Assembly (NCBI GenBank): GCA_029565675.1
Contig: JAKQNP010000039.1
Span: forward strand, 1-33,340
Origin: a bacterium
GTDB lineage: Bacteria > Zhuqueibacterota > Zhuqueibacteria > Residuimicrobiales > Oceaniaggregativiventaceae
Reading direction: 5' to 3'
Length of the DNA: 33,340 nucleotides
The notes below the pieces were generated by a model. That model worked only from the letters and a program-made list of their open reading frames with translations. It did no database searches and was not told where the DNA came from. Numbering within the stretch: the first letter of the stretch is position 1; the number at the start of each line of letters is the position of its first letter. Of the stretch, positions 1 to 7,649 are shown piece after piece. The translations under genes were made by a program, and so were the position numbers.

Positions 1-26
1 ATGGCCCGGAGACGGAAAACTGAGTG

Positions 27-101
27 TGGGCCGTACTGGGTTCGAACCAGTGACCTCCTGCTTGTAAGGCAGGCGCTCTGAACCAGCTGAGCTAACAGCC
101 C
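27..101 (-). tRNA. tRNA-Val (anticodon UAC)
   Basis: Read on the minus strand this folds into a full cloverleaf. The 7-bp acceptor stem pairs GGGCTGT with ACGGCCC with one G-U wobble. The D arm contains AGCTCAGCTGG, the anticodon stem CCTGC/GCAGG closes loop CTTACAA, and the T arm carries GGTTCGAACC. The anticodon TAC (complement of positions 64-66) reads valine GUA codons. The CCA tail is not encoded, so it would be added after transcription. The gene starts 5 bases after the stop codon of the small membrane-protein gene on the same strand, so the two are probably co-transcribed from the promoter near 355-383. Confidence 0.96.
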
Positions 102-106
102 GTCGG

Positions 107-346
107 TCAGGATTCTTTGGATCCGGATTTCCGCCGCCAAATAATGGCCAGCGGAATCAGGATGCAATATCCCAACACCAAAACAATCGGCGCTGCCGTC
201 AGCGACGTCGGCCCTTCGGCCGGTCCAACGCGCAATAGCATATAGCCGATAACCAGCGCGATGAACGCCAATCCGAACAGCAGATAATTGATTCTGGAAA
301 AGCCTAAAGGCTTTTCAGCTCGTTTTTTTGCACTCTTTTTATTCAC
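107..346 (-). CDS. Small two-helix membrane protein (DUF3098-like)
   Basis: This encodes 79 residues: a very basic N-terminus (lysines and arginines in the first 12 residues), a hydrophobic helix at about 21-39, a short Gly/Pro-rich loop and a second helix at about 51-69, then a charged tail. The length, the Asn-Tyr before the first helix and the loop resemble the DUF3098 family of small inner-membrane proteins, whose function is unknown. The start is GTG; no other in-frame start precedes the first helix. A very strong promoter lies directly upstream, with its predicted transcript start only about 1-3 bases before the GTG, so the mRNA may be leaderless. The tRNA-Val gene follows 5 bases downstream. 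The family match is by pattern only. Confidence 0.75.
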   Translation of the reverse strand: MNKKSAKKRAEKPLGFSRINYLLFGLAFIALVIGYMLLRVGPAEGPTSLTAAPIVLVLGYCILIPLAIIWRRKSGSKES

Positions 347-354
347 AGCATGGA

Positions 355-383
355 AATATACATAAAATGGTACTTTTTGTCAA
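355..383 (-). promoter_or_regulatory. Sigma-70-type promoter for the small membrane protein and tRNA-Val
   Basis: On the minus strand a perfect -35 box TTGACA (378-383) is separated by exactly 17 bases from the -10 box TATATT (355-360; one mismatch to consensus). The predicted start of transcription is near 347-349, practically at the GTG start codon at 346. Confidence 0.8.
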
Positions 384-467
384 GCTAATTTTGCCACCCC
401 CTGTTCGCCCGTTTTCGTTCTTTCTTGTCTTGCTTTTGAACCGACGATTTGTTACTTTTTTGTCAAT

Positions 468-497
468 TCGATACCGCTGGCAGTCGCAAAGTATAAT
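468..497 (+). promoter_or_regulatory. Putative selD promoter
   Basis: A perfect -10 hexamer TATAAT lies at 492-497. The matching -35 region at 468-474 is weak, and a better TTGTCA at 460-465 sits too far away (26 bases). The predicted transcript start near 503-505 is just ahead of the TTG start proposed for selD at 516, which supports that start and gives a short leader. It is divergent from the promoter at 355-383. Confidence 0.45.
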
Positions 498-515
498 CGT
501 TTTCTGGAAAAAAAG

Positions 516-1571
516 TTGGAAAATCCACAACTGAAAAAATTCAAGCGCTTGACGGAAACCGTCAAGTGCGCCGGCTGAGCGTCCAAACTCGCGCCAACCG
601 AGTTGGCCGCAGCTTTGGAAAAGCTGCCTCCTATTACCGATCCCCGTTTGCTCGTCGGCGCCAATCAGGCCGACGACGCCGGCGTGGTGCAGATCCGCGA
701 CGACCTGGCCCTGGTGCAGACCGTGGATTTCTTTACCCCGATCGTCGATGATCCCTATACCTATGGCCTGATCTCCGCCGCCAATTCGCTGAGCGATGTC
801 TATGCCATGGGCGGCAAGCCGCTGTCGGCGCTCAACATCGTCGGGTTTCCCAAGGATCTCTTTCCCATCGAGGTCCTCACTGCCATTCTTCAGGGCGGCC
901 AGGACAAGTGCGCCGAGGCCGCGACCCTGATCGTCGGCGGCCACACGATCAGCGACGACGAGCTCAAGTACGGCCTGGCAGTCACCGGCCTGATTCATCC
1001 CAAAGATGTGATCACCAACGCCGGCGCCTGCCCCGGCGATCTGCTCTATCTGACCAAGCCGATCGGCACCGGCACCATCACCACCGCTCTCAAGGCCGGC
1101 TTGGGCTCGGCAGAGATGGAGCGCCGCGTTTGCGAGGTGATGGCCCGCCTGAACCGGGATGCGGCGGCGGTCTGCAACCGCATAGGCGTGCACGCCTGCA
1201 CCGATATCACCGGCTTTGGCCTCATGGGCCATGCCCTGGAACTGGCCAGAGCCAGCCGGGTCGGGCTGGTCTTTGAATTTCACCGCATTCCCATCCTGCC
1301 CGATGCGCTGATCACCGTGGCGCAAGGGGCTGTGCCAGGCGGCAGCCGCGCCAACCGGCTGTTCGTCGCTCCGGATGCCGACTACAGCAGCCGGCTCAGC
1401 GAAGAACAGATTCTGCTCCTCTGTGATGCCCAGACCTCGGGCGGACTGTTCATCGCAGCGGCGGAAAACAAACAGAAAGCGATTGAGTCGGCATTCATCG
1501 ACGCCGGTGTCGAGGCCGTCTGCATCGGCTGGACCGTCGCCGAACCCGTCGGGCGAATCGCCGTGCGCTAG
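516..1571 (+). CDS. selD: Selenide, water dikinase (SelD), itself a selenocysteine protein
   Basis: SelD makes selenophosphate from selenide and ATP, the selenium donor for selenocysteine synthesis and tRNA modification. The conserved body is clear: a DDAG near the ATP site, the stretch TVDFFTPIVDD, ANSLSDVYAMGG, then DITGFGLMGHALE and PGGSRAN. A conventional call would begin at TTG 603 and lose the N-terminus. Reading the same frame upstream through TGA at 576-578 gives RLTETVKCAG-U-ASKLAP, the catalytic motif of SelD. Sec21 aligns with E. coli Cys17 and Lys24 with Lys20. From TTG 516 the protein has 351 residues, the normal family length (about 345-350). The Shine-Dalgarno (TGGAAAA) is weak, so the exact start is less certain than the Sec. 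The host must therefore decode UGA as Sec. Confidence 0.93.
576..610 (+). promoter_or_regulatory. Sec UGA codon with candidate bacterial SECIS hairpin
   Basis: The in-frame TGA at 576-578 is followed immediately by a hairpin. Strand 579-591 pairs with 599-610: three pairs at the base, one mismatch (582/607), two G-C pairs, a bulged A at 585, then six uninterrupted pairs closing the 7-base loop at 592-598. Placement directly after the UGA and a bulge in the stem are as expected for a bacterial SECIS that binds SelB. The loop begins C-G and lacks the E. coli GGUCU loop, so its fit to the consensus is partial. Confidence 0.6.
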
Positions 1572-1709
1572 CCATGCTCGCGGTTTGCGATGCGACGAAT
1601 GCTGCGAAGCCGCTGAAATTCTTTTTACCTGGTTGCACGGCAGCATGCTTTCGGTCTTGTTTGCGTTCCGGCCCTTTTTTCAACCCTTGATCAACGAGGA
1701 AGCTGATCT

Positions 1710-2723
1710 GTGAAACCTCTCGTGCCACTTGGGACGCTCGGCCTTTCGTGTTTGCCCATCCTTTTCAGCGGCTGCAGTGAGGCAGATGATCATTTTGTCC
1801 CCTGGCGTTTTGCGCACGTCGCCGATATTCAGGTGGGATCGCCGCGATCGTTTCGCTTTGCGCCGGCGTGGAACGAGAACTGGCGAACCGCCCGCGGCCA
1901 GATCATCGCGCTTGAACCCGAATTTCTCCTCGTCGGCGGCGACCTCAGCCGCGACGGCTCCATCCATGGCTTTGAACTCGAAGCGATCAAGGCCGATCTC
2001 GATTCTCTGCCTTTTCCTTGCCATGTCATCCCCGGCAATATGGATACCGGCAACAAACACGCCGATCGGCAAGGCGCCCGAGGCGACCGCGATGATCTGC
2101 TGCTGAATGTCACCTCGGAACAGCTCGAGCAATTCTCTTCAGTGTTCGGTCCCTTGTGGTGGAGTTTTGTGCAAAAAAACCTGCGCGTCTCGGCCTTTTG
2201 CGATATGATCGTCGGTTCTGGCTTGCCTGAAGAAGCCCAACTCTGGGAATGGCTCGGAGCCCAAAAGAAGGCGGTGCCGGCTGCACATCATATCTGGATG
2301 ATGCACTATCCTCTGTTTGTCGATCGCCCGGACGAGGGGAATTGGGACATCGCGGATTCGAACCATTATCTCGACTGGTATTTTACGATCGACGAGCCGG
2401 GGCGCAGCCGGTTGCTGCAGCTTTTTATCGACACCCGCACGGATCGCGTCATCACAGGACACGTGCACTGCCGAAAAGATCACCATGCCCACGGAATCGC
2501 CTTTGACCTGGCACCGGCGACGTGCTTTGCTCAATGGCAGGATCGTTGGCCGGACGGCGATCCGACTCTGGGATTTTATCTCTACACGGTCTATAGCGAT
2601 TACATCGAAAAAACTTTTGTGCCTTTGGAAAAGGTCTCCTCTCGGCCGGGCTACGGTCCGGGAGGACACCCCAAGCCGGCAGAAAGAGACTACAGCCGGG
2701 CGTGGGAGAAAGAGGGCGACTGA
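1710..2723 (+). CDS. Lipoprotein metallophosphoesterase (calcineurin-like)
   Basis: This 337-residue protein has a lipobox ending LFSGC (Cys22), so it should be a lipid-anchored envelope protein. Calcineurin-like metal-binding motifs follow in order: ADIQ (Asp39), GGDLS (Asp78), GNMD (Asn110), MHYP (His199) and GHVH (250-253). Two usual histidines are altered: DxH reads DIQ, and the catalytic His of GNHD is replaced by Met111. Activity may therefore differ from ordinary phosphodiesterases, and the substrate is unknown. The start is GTG, preceded by GAGGA at about 10 bases. It lies 138 bases after selD and 54 bases before a second metallophosphoesterase lipoprotein, probably in the same transcript. 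Confidence 0.82.
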   Translation: MKPLVPLGTLGLSCLPILFSGCSEADDHFVPWRFAHVADIQVGSPRSFRFAPAWNENWRTARGQIIALEPEFLLVGGDLSRDGSIHGFELEAIKADLDSLPFPCHVIPGNMDTGNKHADRQGARGDRDDLLLNVTSEQLEQFSSVFGPLWWSFVQKNLRVSAFCDMIVGSGLPEEAQLWEWLGAQKKAVPAAHHIWMMHYPLFVDRPDEGNWDIADSNHYLDWYFTIDEPGRSRLLQLFIDTRTDRVITGHVHCRKDHHAHGIAFDLAPATCFAQWQDRWPDGDPTLGFYLYTVYSDYIEKTFVPLEKVSSRPGYGPGGHPKPAERDYSRAWEKEGD

Positions 2724-2777
2724 ATGTTTTTGCATTCGGTTAACAGCAAATCGGGTTCAAGATGCAGGAGAATAAGA

Positions 2778-4625
2778 ATGAAACGAAAGAAACGGCTCTT
2801 TGCGCTGGTCCTGTTGGTTTTGGCCGCCTGCGCATCGCACCAGCCTGCTCAGATTCAAATCGATCGATCGGCTGCGGTTAATCCCTGGACCCATCTGCAG
2901 TTGAACAACGATCCCGATAATTTTCAGTTTATCATCGCTTCCGATCGCACCGGCGGCAAACGGCCCGGAATTTTTAGCCGCGCGGTGGAAAAGATCAATC
3001 TGCTGCAGCCCGAACTGGTCATGTGCGTCGGCGATTTGATCGAAGGTTATGCCGAAGATGAAACCCTGGTCAATGAACAATGGGATGAATTCGACGCGTT
3101 GGTCAAACGGCTGCAGATGCCTTTCTTCTATCTGCCGGGCAATCACGATCAAACCAACTCTGTCATGCAAAAAATCTGGGCGAGCCGCCGCGGCCGTTCT
3201 TTCTATCACTTTGTGTACAAAAACGTTCTCTTTCTCTGCCTGAACAGCGAATCCAATGTCAGCAATCCCCAGGCCATAGGCGGATTGTCGGCCGAACAGC
3301 TGGGCTATTTTCGCAGAGTGCTCGCCGAGAAGCAAAATGTTCGCTGGACTCTGGTTTTCCTCCACAAACCGCTGTGGACGATGGACGATCCTTCCTGGCT
3401 TGAATTCGAAAAGATGTTGCCCGGGCGACAGCTCACGGTTATTGCCGGCCATGAGCACGCTTATAGAAAGTTTGATCGAAACGGCAATGACTATTACATC
3501 CTGGCCACCACCGGCGGTGTGAGCAACCTGCGCGGGTTGTCGCACGGCGAATTCGATCATATCGTCTGGGTCACCATGACCGACAACGGTCCTGTTATGG
3601 CCAACTTGATGCTCGACGGCATCTATGCCGACGATATGCGCCATGCCGATATGGGCAATTTGCTGACGAAACAGCCCTTTACGATTGCACCGCTCTTTGT
3701 GGACAGCGACCTCTTTACCGAGCCGGCAGCTCTGCAAATCCAATTGATCAACGATGGTTCTGCACCCCTGGATGTGCAGGGTGTGTTTCATCCCAATAGC
3801 CATATCTTGCCGGAGCTGACCACCCTTGAGCGAACTTTAACGCCCCGTTCGTCCGAAAAGATCACCGTCGATATGCGCAGCAAAGAACCGATCGCAATCG
3901 AGGAGATCGAACCGCTGCGGATTTCCTGGACTTTGAAAAGCGAGCTGCCGAACAATACGGATTTTATGATCGAGGTGGAAAACACCGCCCGGCCGGTGCG
4001 GCGCTATCCATGCCGCCGCCGCCAAACGCCGGTACAGGTCGACGGTCATCTGGACGAGTGGAGCGCTCTGCCGTTTGTCGTGACCAAGCCCGCCCAGATC
4101 CAGTTCGATCGCCGGTGTTATCTCGGCCCTGAAGACGGCTCGTTTGCCTTCGCGGTTGAATACGATGACGAGAACCTCTACCTCGCCGTGCAGGTTCAGG
4201 ATGAGGTTGCCTATGCCGGTCCGACCGCAGCGCCCTGGCAACAGGACGGTATCGAAATCCGCCTGGATGCGCAACCGGCTGAAGTGAGAGATTACGGCAA
4301 AAACATCACCGAAAACATCGAGATTCTCTTTATCGGATTGACCCCGGAATTGCCGGAGCGAGAGATGCTCTTCTACGATCGTGACCACATGCCCGTCGGA
4401 TTGCAAGCCAGATGCATTTTGACTGCGCAAGGCCACAACACCGAGATCGCTGTGCCCATCGCTTATTTGCATGAAAAGCAGGGAGAGCCTTGGAGCGCCT
4501 TCCGCCTGAACATCACGGTCGATGACTTTGACGGTCCGGATGAAGCCGGCACCCAATTGTGGTGGCAGCCCGACTGGCGCTGGCCGATCAGCGTGTCGGG
4601 ATCCGGAACCTTTATCAAAGAGTGA
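2778..4625 (+). CDS. Lipoprotein metallophosphoesterase with C-terminal CBM9-like domain
   Basis: The start ATG at 2778 has the ribosome site CAGGAG 7-8 bases upstream and places the signal peptide first, with lipobox LAAC (Cys18). An upstream in-frame ATG at 2724 lacks both. The 615-residue product has a calcineurin-like phosphoesterase domain (about 50-280) with SDRT (Asp56), GDLIEG (Asp86), GNHD (121-124), FLHKP (His196) and GHEH (224-227). A beta-rich linker (about 300-405) leads to a module at about 420-613 resembling carbohydrate-binding family 9: VDGHLDEWSAL, then DDENLYLAVQVQDE and WQQDGIEIRLD. CBM9-like modules often sit on exported sugar-active proteins, so it may act on phosphorylated or teichoic-like glycans. 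That substrate is inference. Confidence 0.85.
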   Translation: MKRKKRLFALVLLVLAACASHQPAQIQIDRSAAVNPWTHLQLNNDPDNFQFIIASDRTGGKRPGIFSRAVEKINLLQPELVMCVGDLIEGYAEDETLVNEQWDEFDALVKRLQMPFFYLPGNHDQTNSVMQKIWASRRGRSFYHFVYKNVLFLCLNSESNVSNPQAIGGLSAEQLGYFRRVLAEKQNVRWTLVFLHKPLWTMDDPSWLEFEKMLPGRQLTVIAGHEHAYRKFDRNGNDYYILATTGGVSNLRGLSHGEFDHIVWVTMTDNGPVMANLMLDGIYADDMRHADMGNLLTKQPFTIAPLFVDSDLFTEPAALQIQLINDGSAPLDVQGVFHPNSHILPELTTLERTLTPRSSEKITVDMRSKEPIAIEEIEPLRISWTLKSELPNNTDFMIEVENTARPVRRYPCRRRQTPVQVDGHLDEWSALPFVVTKPAQIQFDRRCYLGPEDGSFAFAVEYDDENLYLAVQVQDEVAYAGPTAAPWQQDGIEIRLDAQPAEVRDYGKNITENIEILFIGLTPELPEREMLFYDRDHMPVGLQARCILTAQGHNTEIAVPIAYLHEKQGEPWSAFRLNITVDDFDGPDEAGTQLWWQPDWRWPISVSGSGTFIKE

Positions 4626-5279
4626 AGGGCAACAACCGGCCTTTGAAAGAAAAAAACAACCCTCACTCTGTCAGGTTAGAAAAAAAATTGAGACAGCGAA
4701 AGCAGCGAGCGGTGAAGGGATGCTCACCTGTTTCGCTTTGCCGCCTTAAGTTCCATGTTAACAGGCTTGAATTTTTTTCAGGATTCGGGTGTTCTGACCG
4801 TGCATAGGTGGATGTCCGTGGTGATGGGCAAAAATGCATTTTTTTCTTGCAAGAAACCGTAATTTTTTGTATTTACCCTTAGTTCATTGTTCGCCCGACT
4901 CGATTGGCTATGCACCGGCCGTCCCGATATGGAAGATCGAGTTACAGCGATACTCCGCTTTTCTCCATTTGGTGAGGAGAGCCTGACCGTTCGATGGTCT
5001 GTTTGTTCAAGTCTCGCAACTCGTCGTACGAAAAGCGACCGCTGGGGGATGGCGCAATGAGTACCACCCGGGGAAAGACAAAGCGACTATTTTTCTCGGG
5101 CACAATGTTACCGGCTTTGTTCTGTGGGCTAAAAAACGTTCAGAAGCCGCCCTTTACACCTGATGCACCCGGCGGGAAAGTTTTACCCGCGTGGAAGAAG
5201 GAGAACAGGCTCTGCACCGGCGCTGAACAGGCGACTGATGTTATGGCGAGCTGCTGAGGAAACAAAAAGGAGGTATCGT
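4626..5279 (+). other. 650-base gene-free stretch with scattered inverted repeats
   Basis: I find no convincing coding sequence here. An open frame at 4994-5257 has no ribosome site and low-complexity, unfamiliar composition. The stretch holds a long-range inverted repeat (4798-4807 with 4908-4918), two short self-complementary blocks near 4831-4855, a TTCTCC/GGAGAG hairpin around 4960-4980 and a GCGGG/CCCGC hairpin (5172-5176 with 5186-5190) ahead of the zinc-ribbon gene. I tried to match known riboswitches, 6S, RNase P, SRP and tmRNA by eye and recognised none. It may be a long 5' leader of the zinc-ribbon gene or an RNA gene. Confidence 0.5.
4797..4918 (+). ncRNA. Candidate structured RNA (long hairpin)
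   Basis: CCG-TGCATAG at 4798-4807 pairs with CTATGCAC-CGG at 4908-4918, about ten pairs with one bulge enclosing 100 bases. Inside, GGGC (4826-4829) can pair with GCCC (4893-4896). The interior is AT-rich and contains the self-complementary runs AAAAATGCATTTTT and TTCTTGCAAGAA. The overall shape, a closed outer stem with a mostly open interior, is loosely like 6S RNA. No conserved sequence signature was recognised and the strand is a guess. Confidence 0.2.
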
Positions 5280-5441
5280 ATGGATTTTCAAGGGTATTGT
5301 GTCAAGTGCCGGAAAAAACAAGACATCAAAGGTGCTGCAGTTACCAAGACCACAAAAGGACGTCCGATGGCCAAGGGCAAATGCCCGGCTTGTGGCACCA
5401 CGGTTACCCGTTTTCTATCTGACAAAGAAGCCAAGAAATAG
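5280..5441 (+). CDS. Small zinc-ribbon protein (DUF5679-like)
   Basis: This 53-residue protein has two CxxC knuckles, Cys7-Val-Lys-Cys10 and Cys35-Pro-Ala-Cys38, separated by a basic linker (KKQDIKG, TKTTKGRPMAKGK). This fits the DUF5679 family of single zinc ribbons related to topoisomerase-type ribbons, which may bind nucleic acid; their role is not established. The ATG follows the strong ribosome site AAAGGAGG at 7-8 bases. A long untranslated stretch precedes it and a textbook terminator follows, so it is probably its own transcription unit. Frames open further upstream, but the perfect ribosome site fixes the start. Confidence 0.85.
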   Translation: MDFQGYCVKCRKKQDIKGAAVTKTTKGRPMAKGKCPACGTTVTRFLSDKEAKK

Positions 5442-5469
5442 CCATTACCATCTATTTGTATTCATGCAA

Positions 5470-5505
5470 CCGCGCTGTCGCAACCACGACAGCGCGGTTT
5501 TTTTT
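5470..5505 (+). terminator. Intrinsic terminator after the zinc-ribbon gene
   Basis: A perfect 11-bp GC-rich stem (5470-5480 with 5487-5497) with a 6-base loop is followed by eight T residues (5498-5505). Confidence 0.95.
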
Positions 5506-5531
5506 CACCACCCGTCAATTTGAGGCTTCCA

Positions 5532-6515
5532 GTGCGCTATACAATTATCGCCACCCTGGGTCCTGCCAGCGCACAGGCGGAACAGTGGTCCGCGCTGCTC
5601 GATGCCGGCGTCTCCGCCTTTCGGCTCAACACTTCACACCTGACTCTTGACGCTCTTTCCCGCTGGCTGCAATCGCTCGATGATTTTTCCCGGCGGCGCG
5701 GCGAGCAAACACCGCTGATCCTCGATCTGCAGGGCAGCAAATGGCGGTTGGGACGATTCGAGCCTTTGGTTCTCAATCCAGGAGATTCCGTTGTCCTGAT
5801 CCACAGCGCCGAGGCGATCGAGCCGGGCACCTTGCCGGTGCCGCACGCCGATTTTTTCCGCGCTGCTCTGCGCTCGAGCGGCCGCATCTCGATCAATGAC
5901 GCCCGTTCCGTTTTGGCTGTGGAATCGGTCGGCGACGATAGGGTGGTTGCCCGGGTGGTGGCAGGGGGGACCGTCTCGCCGCGCAAGGGCATCACCTTTG
6001 TCGATTCCGATTATCGCCTGGAAGTACTGAACGAAGCGGACCGGCTCGCGGTCGATTTGACCGCTTCTTTGGACGAGATCCGCTATGCGGTTTCCTATGT
6101 CCGCGATGGCCATGAGATGGAGCGCTATCGCGACCTGCTCGGCAAAGATCGCCATCTGATCGCCAAGTTGGAGCGGCCGCAGGCGATCGCCGAAGCCGAC
6201 AGAGTGGCTGCTGCCAGCGATGAGCTGTGGTTGTGTCGCGGTGATCTCGGCGCTGAAATCGGATTGCGCGCCATGGCCGAAACCGTGCACCGCTTTGCCG
6301 CCGGCTTGTCGTCTCTATCGGTTCCGGCGCTTCTCGCCGGCCAGGTCCTGGAGCACATGAACGATCACCCGCTGGCGACCCGCGCCGAGCTCTGCAACCT
6401 CTACGACGCACTGGCTGCCGGCTTTAGCGGCGTCGTGCTCTCCGATGAAACCGCAATCGGCCGCTTTCCGGCGGAGAGCTGCCGCATGGCGGCGCTGTTT
6501 CGCCGGTCGAACTGA
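5532..6515 (+). CDS. Pyruvate-kinase-like protein lacking the C-terminal domain
   Basis: The GTG start at 5532 has GAGG 6-7 bases upstream and gives MRYTIIATLGPAS, the usual pyruvate kinase opening. The 327-residue product keeps family landmarks: FRLNTSH (Arg31, Asn33, Ser35, His36), a small B-like domain (about 75-150), AKLE (Lys212, Glu214), CRGDLGAEI (Asp238), TRAE and SDETAIGRFP. It ends there, so the C-terminal domain of normal kinases (about 470 residues) is missing. Some active-site segments are changed: DTKGPEIRTG reads DLQGSKWRLG, the ATQ threonine is Gly270, and LSGETA is SDETA. It may be a specialised or catalytically altered kinase acting on another enol or 2-oxo acid; that is inference. 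No frameshift is apparent. Confidence 0.82.
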   Translation: MRYTIIATLGPASAQAEQWSALLDAGVSAFRLNTSHLTLDALSRWLQSLDDFSRRRGEQTPLILDLQGSKWRLGRFEPLVLNPGDSVVLIHSAEAIEPGTLPVPHADFFRAALRSSGRISINDARSVLAVESVGDDRVVARVVAGGTVSPRKGITFVDSDYRLEVLNEADRLAVDLTASLDEIRYAVSYVRDGHEMERYRDLLGKDRHLIAKLERPQAIAEADRVAAASDELWLCRGDLGAEIGLRAMAETVHRFAAGLSSLSVPALLAGQVLEHMNDHPLATRAELCNLYDALAAGFSGVVLSDETAIGRFPAESCRMAALFRRSN

Positions 6516-6587
6516 TCTTGTGGATATCGCGCTGTGGGTTGCCGCAAAAGTCCGGAACAGCTTTTTACAATCTTCAAAGAGAAAAAA

Positions 6588-7448
6588 ATGAATCGAATGA
6601 TCTTGTTGATTCTTTGCGGTCTCGGCACGGCGGTTTTCGCCCAGCCCTTGACCTGCCCGTGGCTGGACGAGCCGTCGGTTGTTGTCACCAAGCGGGTCAG
6701 CGATATCGATCTTCCTTGCGGCTATCGACGCATTGCGGTCGGCGATAGCAGTTTTGCCGCCTGGCTGCGCAATTTGCCGCTTAAGGCAGTCGGCGAACCG
6801 GTGCGCCTCTACGACGGCCGATTAAAGTTCGATCAATCGGTTCACTATCGCGTGCTCGATATCGACATCGGCCGGCATGACCTGCAGCAATGCGCCGATG
6901 CGGTCATGCGCCTGGCAGCCGAATATCTCTACAGCCGCAAACGGTGGAACGACATCGCATTTGACTTTACCAGCGGCGATCGCGCTTGTTATGCAGACTG
7001 GATCCGCGGCAAACGTCCGCAGGTGCGCGGCAATTCGGTGACCTGGTCGTTTCGGTCCGTTCCCGATTCGAGCTATCAGAATTTTCGTGCCTATCTGGAG
7101 ATGGTGTTTCGCTATGCCGGCACTTATTCCCTTGCCCGCGAAACCCTCCCGGTCGCAGACTTGACCCGGATCCAGGCAGGCGATCTCTTTATTCAAGGCG
7201 GATTCCCTGGCCATGCGATTTTGGTCGTGGATGTCGCTGAGCACATGCAGAGCGGTGAAAAGCTCATGCTGCTCGCACAGAGCTATATGCCGGCGCAGAA
7301 CATCCACATCCTCAACAACCCGTGCGAAACCCAGGTGCACCCCTGGTACACCATCGGCAGGAGAGCGGAGCTGTCGACACCTGAGTGGCGGTTCAAGTGG
7401 AGTGACTTGCGGCGCTGGAACAGTGCATTCGATCATGGCAGCGATTAG
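6588..7448 (+). CDS. Exported DUF4846 protein
   Basis: The ATG at 6588 directly precedes a signal peptide (hydrophobic 4-17, AVFA-QP cleavage near 18-19); the ribosome site AAAGAGAAA is moderate. The 286-residue product carries DUF4846 hallmarks: LYDGRLK (75-80), the segment around W120-D135, GGFPGHAILVVD (204-215), LLAQSYMPAQNIHILNNP (228-245) and WYT...TPEWRF. The GHA...AQSYMPAQ pattern resembles papain-fold/NlpC-like hydrolase sites, with His209 as a possible catalytic residue and Cys101, Cys134 or Cys246 as nucleophile candidates. That reading is inference; the family has no assigned function. It lies 72 bases after the pyruvate-kinase-like gene and 201 bases before the glycosidase; that later gap shows nothing notable. 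Confidence 0.82.
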   Translation: MNRMILLILCGLGTAVFAQPLTCPWLDEPSVVVTKRVSDIDLPCGYRRIAVGDSSFAAWLRNLPLKAVGEPVRLYDGRLKFDQSVHYRVLDIDIGRHDLQQCADAVMRLAAEYLYSRKRWNDIAFDFTSGDRACYADWIRGKRPQVRGNSVTWSFRSVPDSSYQNFRAYLEMVFRYAGTYSLARETLPVADLTRIQAGDLFIQGGFPGHAILVVDVAEHMQSGEKLMLLAQSYMPAQNIHILNNPCETQVHPWYTIGRRAELSTPEWRFKWSDLRRWNSAFDHGSD

Positions 7449-7649
7449 CTTTTCGATGTGTGACGCTATTGCAGGATTTTCCACCTTCCGGGGTTCATGG
7501 TGCTTCTTGCTCCCATTCCAGCCGATTTCCCTTGTCTTTTTGCCGAAAAATGGTTTTGTTTAACCGGGCTGTTTCGCCTCGTGACGCAACTGCATGTTGG
7601 CTATCACAAAGAAGGGCTGTTCGCCGTTAATCCAAAGAGGGAGTGATCT

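Noticed and set aside
339-1646. 435-codon open frame on the minus strand opposite selD
   Set aside because: It mirrors selD codon by codon, has no recognisable domain, and selD on the plus strand is certain.
5030-5110. Possible c-di-GMP or fluoride riboswitch (GGGGGATGGCGCAATGAG, ACAAAGCGAC)
   Set aside because: Only scattered short matches were present; the conserved cores of both riboswitch classes are missing.
4994-5257. Possible 87-residue gene in the gene-free stretch
   Set aside because: It has no ribosome site and no family resemblance, and it overlaps the hairpins that precede the zinc-ribbon gene.
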